Assembly (NCBI RefSeq): GCF_000014225.1
Contig: NC_008228.1
Span: 4,960,001-5,024,000 of the forward strand
Reading direction: 5' to 3'
DNA: 64,000 nt
DNA from: Paraglaciecola sp. T6c
GTDB taxonomy: Bacteria > Pseudomonadota > Gammaproteobacteria > Enterobacterales > Alteromonadaceae
The translations under genes were made by a program, and so were the position numbers. Positions 62,756-64,000 of this stretch are shown here, piece by piece. A model generated the notes under the pieces. It did no database searches, was not told the DNA's origin, and was given only the letters and a program-made list of their open reading frames with translations. The stretch's first letter is position 1. Every line of letters starts with the position of its first letter.

Positions 62756-63922
62756 TTACGCTGCGCTTAGCCATGCTAACGCTCGCCCTACCAATAAGCC
62801 GCCGCCGGTGCCAACTATGTAACCCAACATGGCCATTAACACGCCCACAGGGATTAACGCTCGAGAATAAGCAGCAGCAAGTATAGGAGCAGATGCCACG
62901 CCGCCAATATTGGCCAACGATGCGATACCGCAGGTGAATAAATCAAGTTTGAACAGCTTGGCCACCAGTAGCATAAGCCCACCATGTACAGCCAAAATAA
63001 ATAAGCCAAGCAAGATATATATAGGCGCTTGGGTTAATTCGTTGAAATTAGCACGCGAAGCAATCAAGCCGATAATGAGATACAGCATGAGGGATGATAA
63101 CTCTTTCCCCCCCCACATTTTGCTGATGGGAGTGATTGCACAAATAACACCCAAAACGGTGACCAACATCACAGTCCATGCGGTTTTAGTAAAAAATTCT
63201 GTCACAGGCAAAGCAGCAGCAAGATGTTGACATAGGATGGACACCAACATTGCCCCAGACAGCAAAACCAACATAGAGGTGGTTTTATTGCCTGTGTATT
63301 CCTGTTGTTTACTGGCTAAATTGGCACTGACTTCTGCTAAGGCTTTACCATCAGCTTTAGTCCAATGATTGAAGCGATTCGCGAAAGGAACTAACGCCAA
63401 CAGAAACATGACCCACATGGCGTAATCAATTGAGTCAATTAGCAAGGTGTAACCCATACTGGAATCAGGCACATTAAGCGCCGCTTGCACCGCAGCCATA
63501 TTACCTGTGCCGCCCATCCAACTGCCGCTTAGCGCCGCTAGCGTTTTCCACGCATCTGGGGCTAAAAAGCCTTTAAATAGCGCAAAACCAATGACAAATG
63601 CACAACCAATGCTGATCGCTGCGGCAAAAAATGCCAACAGCATCTTGCCGCCCAAGCGTTTAATTTGACGTAAATCAGCGTCCAGCAACATTAAGAAGAT
63701 CATAGCCGGAAGAATATTTGCCTTAAGGGAAGAATACGCCTGATTGATCTCTGCTGTTTTACTCCATAAACCCAGCGTAGACATCATCATGACTGTGAAA
63801 TACAGCAATACGATGGCGGGTAGATAATGGAATAACTTCCAACGGGTTTTCTCTTCTACTAGGGCTAGTCCCCCCGCGATAAAGAGTAAAACACTGATGT
63901 ATGCAAAGGCAGTCGTGATCAT
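62756..63922 (-). CDS. DUF819 membrane protein, candidate transporter
   Basis: A 388-residue protein with about 11 hydrophobic helices and a short charged loop (ADGKALAEVSANLASKQQEYTGNKT, about 190-215). The conserved GSWMGGTGNMAAVQAALNV and ANIGGVASAPILAAAYSRAL motifs are typical of DUF819 (YjcL-like) proteins, which resemble transporters by repeat pattern; their substrate is unknown. It is the first gene of the murQ operon. A muropeptide or amino-acid/dipeptide importer role would complete the pathway, but this is inference. Confidence 0.8.
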   Translation of the reverse strand: MITTAFAYISVLLFIAGGLALVEEKTRWKLFHYLPAIVLLYFTVMMMSTLGLWSKTAEINQAYSSLKANILPAMIFLMLLDADLRQIKRLGGKMLLAFFAAAISIGCAFVIGFALFKGFLAPDAWKTLAALSGSWMGGTGNMAAVQAALNVPDSSMGYTLLIDSIDYAMWVMFLLALVPFANRFNHWTKADGKALAEVSANLASKQQEYTGNKTTSMLVLLSGAMLVSILCQHLAAALPVTEFFTKTAWTVMLVTVLGVICAITPISKMWGGKELSSLMLYLIIGLIASRANFNELTQAPIYILLGLFILAVHGGLMLLVAKLFKLDLFTCGIASLANIGGVASAPILAAAYSRALIPVGVLMAMLGYIVGTGGGLLVGRALAWLSAA

Positions 63923-64000
63923 AAAAAAAGTGGTTAGTTTGCAGTAACCAAACAGTACCCAGTTGCAGACTATTTGTAAATAACTATTATAAAATATAGA
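63923..64000 (-). promoter_or_regulatory. start of the murQ-namZ operon control region (truncated)
   Basis: The last 78 bases are AT-rich and lie upstream of the DUF819 start. GTAAATAACTATTATA (63976-63991) shares, in inverse, the core AATAGTTATTWAC with 52904-52919. The rest of the control region is outside the window. Confidence 0.4.

Noticed and set aside
1-64000. CRISPR array, tRNA, rRNA, prophage or integron
   Set aside because: No regularly spaced repeats, no recognisable cloverleaf or rRNA segment, and no integrase or phage structural gene was seen while reading both strands.

Overview
The window comes from a mesophilic, probably marine gammaproteobacterium. Gene content (many TonB-dependent receptors, SSS sodium symporters, NhaA, an Oar-like receptor, a long RAYT transposase) and moderate GC fit Alteromonadales such as Paraglaciecola, Glaciecola or Alteromonas. 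This is inferred from gene families; there is no rRNA or marker gene here to prove it. I see no tRNA, rRNA, CRISPR array, prophage or replication origin.

Layout. (1) 1-7.3 kb: the end of a tripartite RND efflux operon (adaptor tail, permease, outer-membrane factor), then a TetR regulator divergent from a GST-cupin operon. A sigma70-type promoter overlapped by a palindrome lies in the divergent gap. (2) 7.4-10.35 kb: small exported orphans and a RAYT (HUH/Y1) transposase flanked by short direct and inverted repeats. (3) 10.35-26.6 kb: a run of envelope and osmotic-stress genes: BON protein, aldo/keto reductase, DUF2254, small membrane proteins, DUF1328, EEP hydrolase, DUF748, Pmp3/YqaE, YihY, MscS, MFS, NhaA, and a putP-proB-proA operon preceded by a 57-codon ORF. 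(4) 26.9-31.8 kb: MarR, a SYLF lipoprotein, and MlaA paired with an MMPL-type RND protein, a likely lipid-handling unit. (5) 32.4-38.0 kb: a five-gene two-component operon: NtrC-type regulator, a 77-aa histidine phosphoacceptor with no ATPase domain, a CHASE3 kinase, a single-domain regulator and a REC-kinase-REC-REC hybrid. (6) 38.4-41.1 kb: an RLAN/RimK-type ATP-grasp ligase coupled to a GNAT-C39 fusion. (7) 41.3-63.9 kb: a large locus that reads as a peptidoglycan/MurNAc scavenging system.

How region 7 would work (inference from families). Two TonB-dependent receptors import cell-wall fragments. A lipoprotein fusing an AmiD-like amidase to a class C serine hydrolase, a second serine hydrolase and an NlpC/P60 peptidase trim the peptides. 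Lipoprotein NagZ (GH3) releases GlcNAc and lipoprotein DUF1343/NamZ releases MurNAc. An SSS symporter would import the sugars, a BadF-type kinase phosphorylate MurNAc, and MurQ convert MurNAc-6-P to GlcNAc-6-P. A MurR/RpiR regulator lies in the middle. The set resembles the Bacillus subtilis murQ-murR-murP-amiE-nagZ-namZ group, but uses TonB uptake and a symporter plus kinase instead of a PTS. This is the most interesting system in the window; the phosphorelay and the ATP-grasp pair come next.
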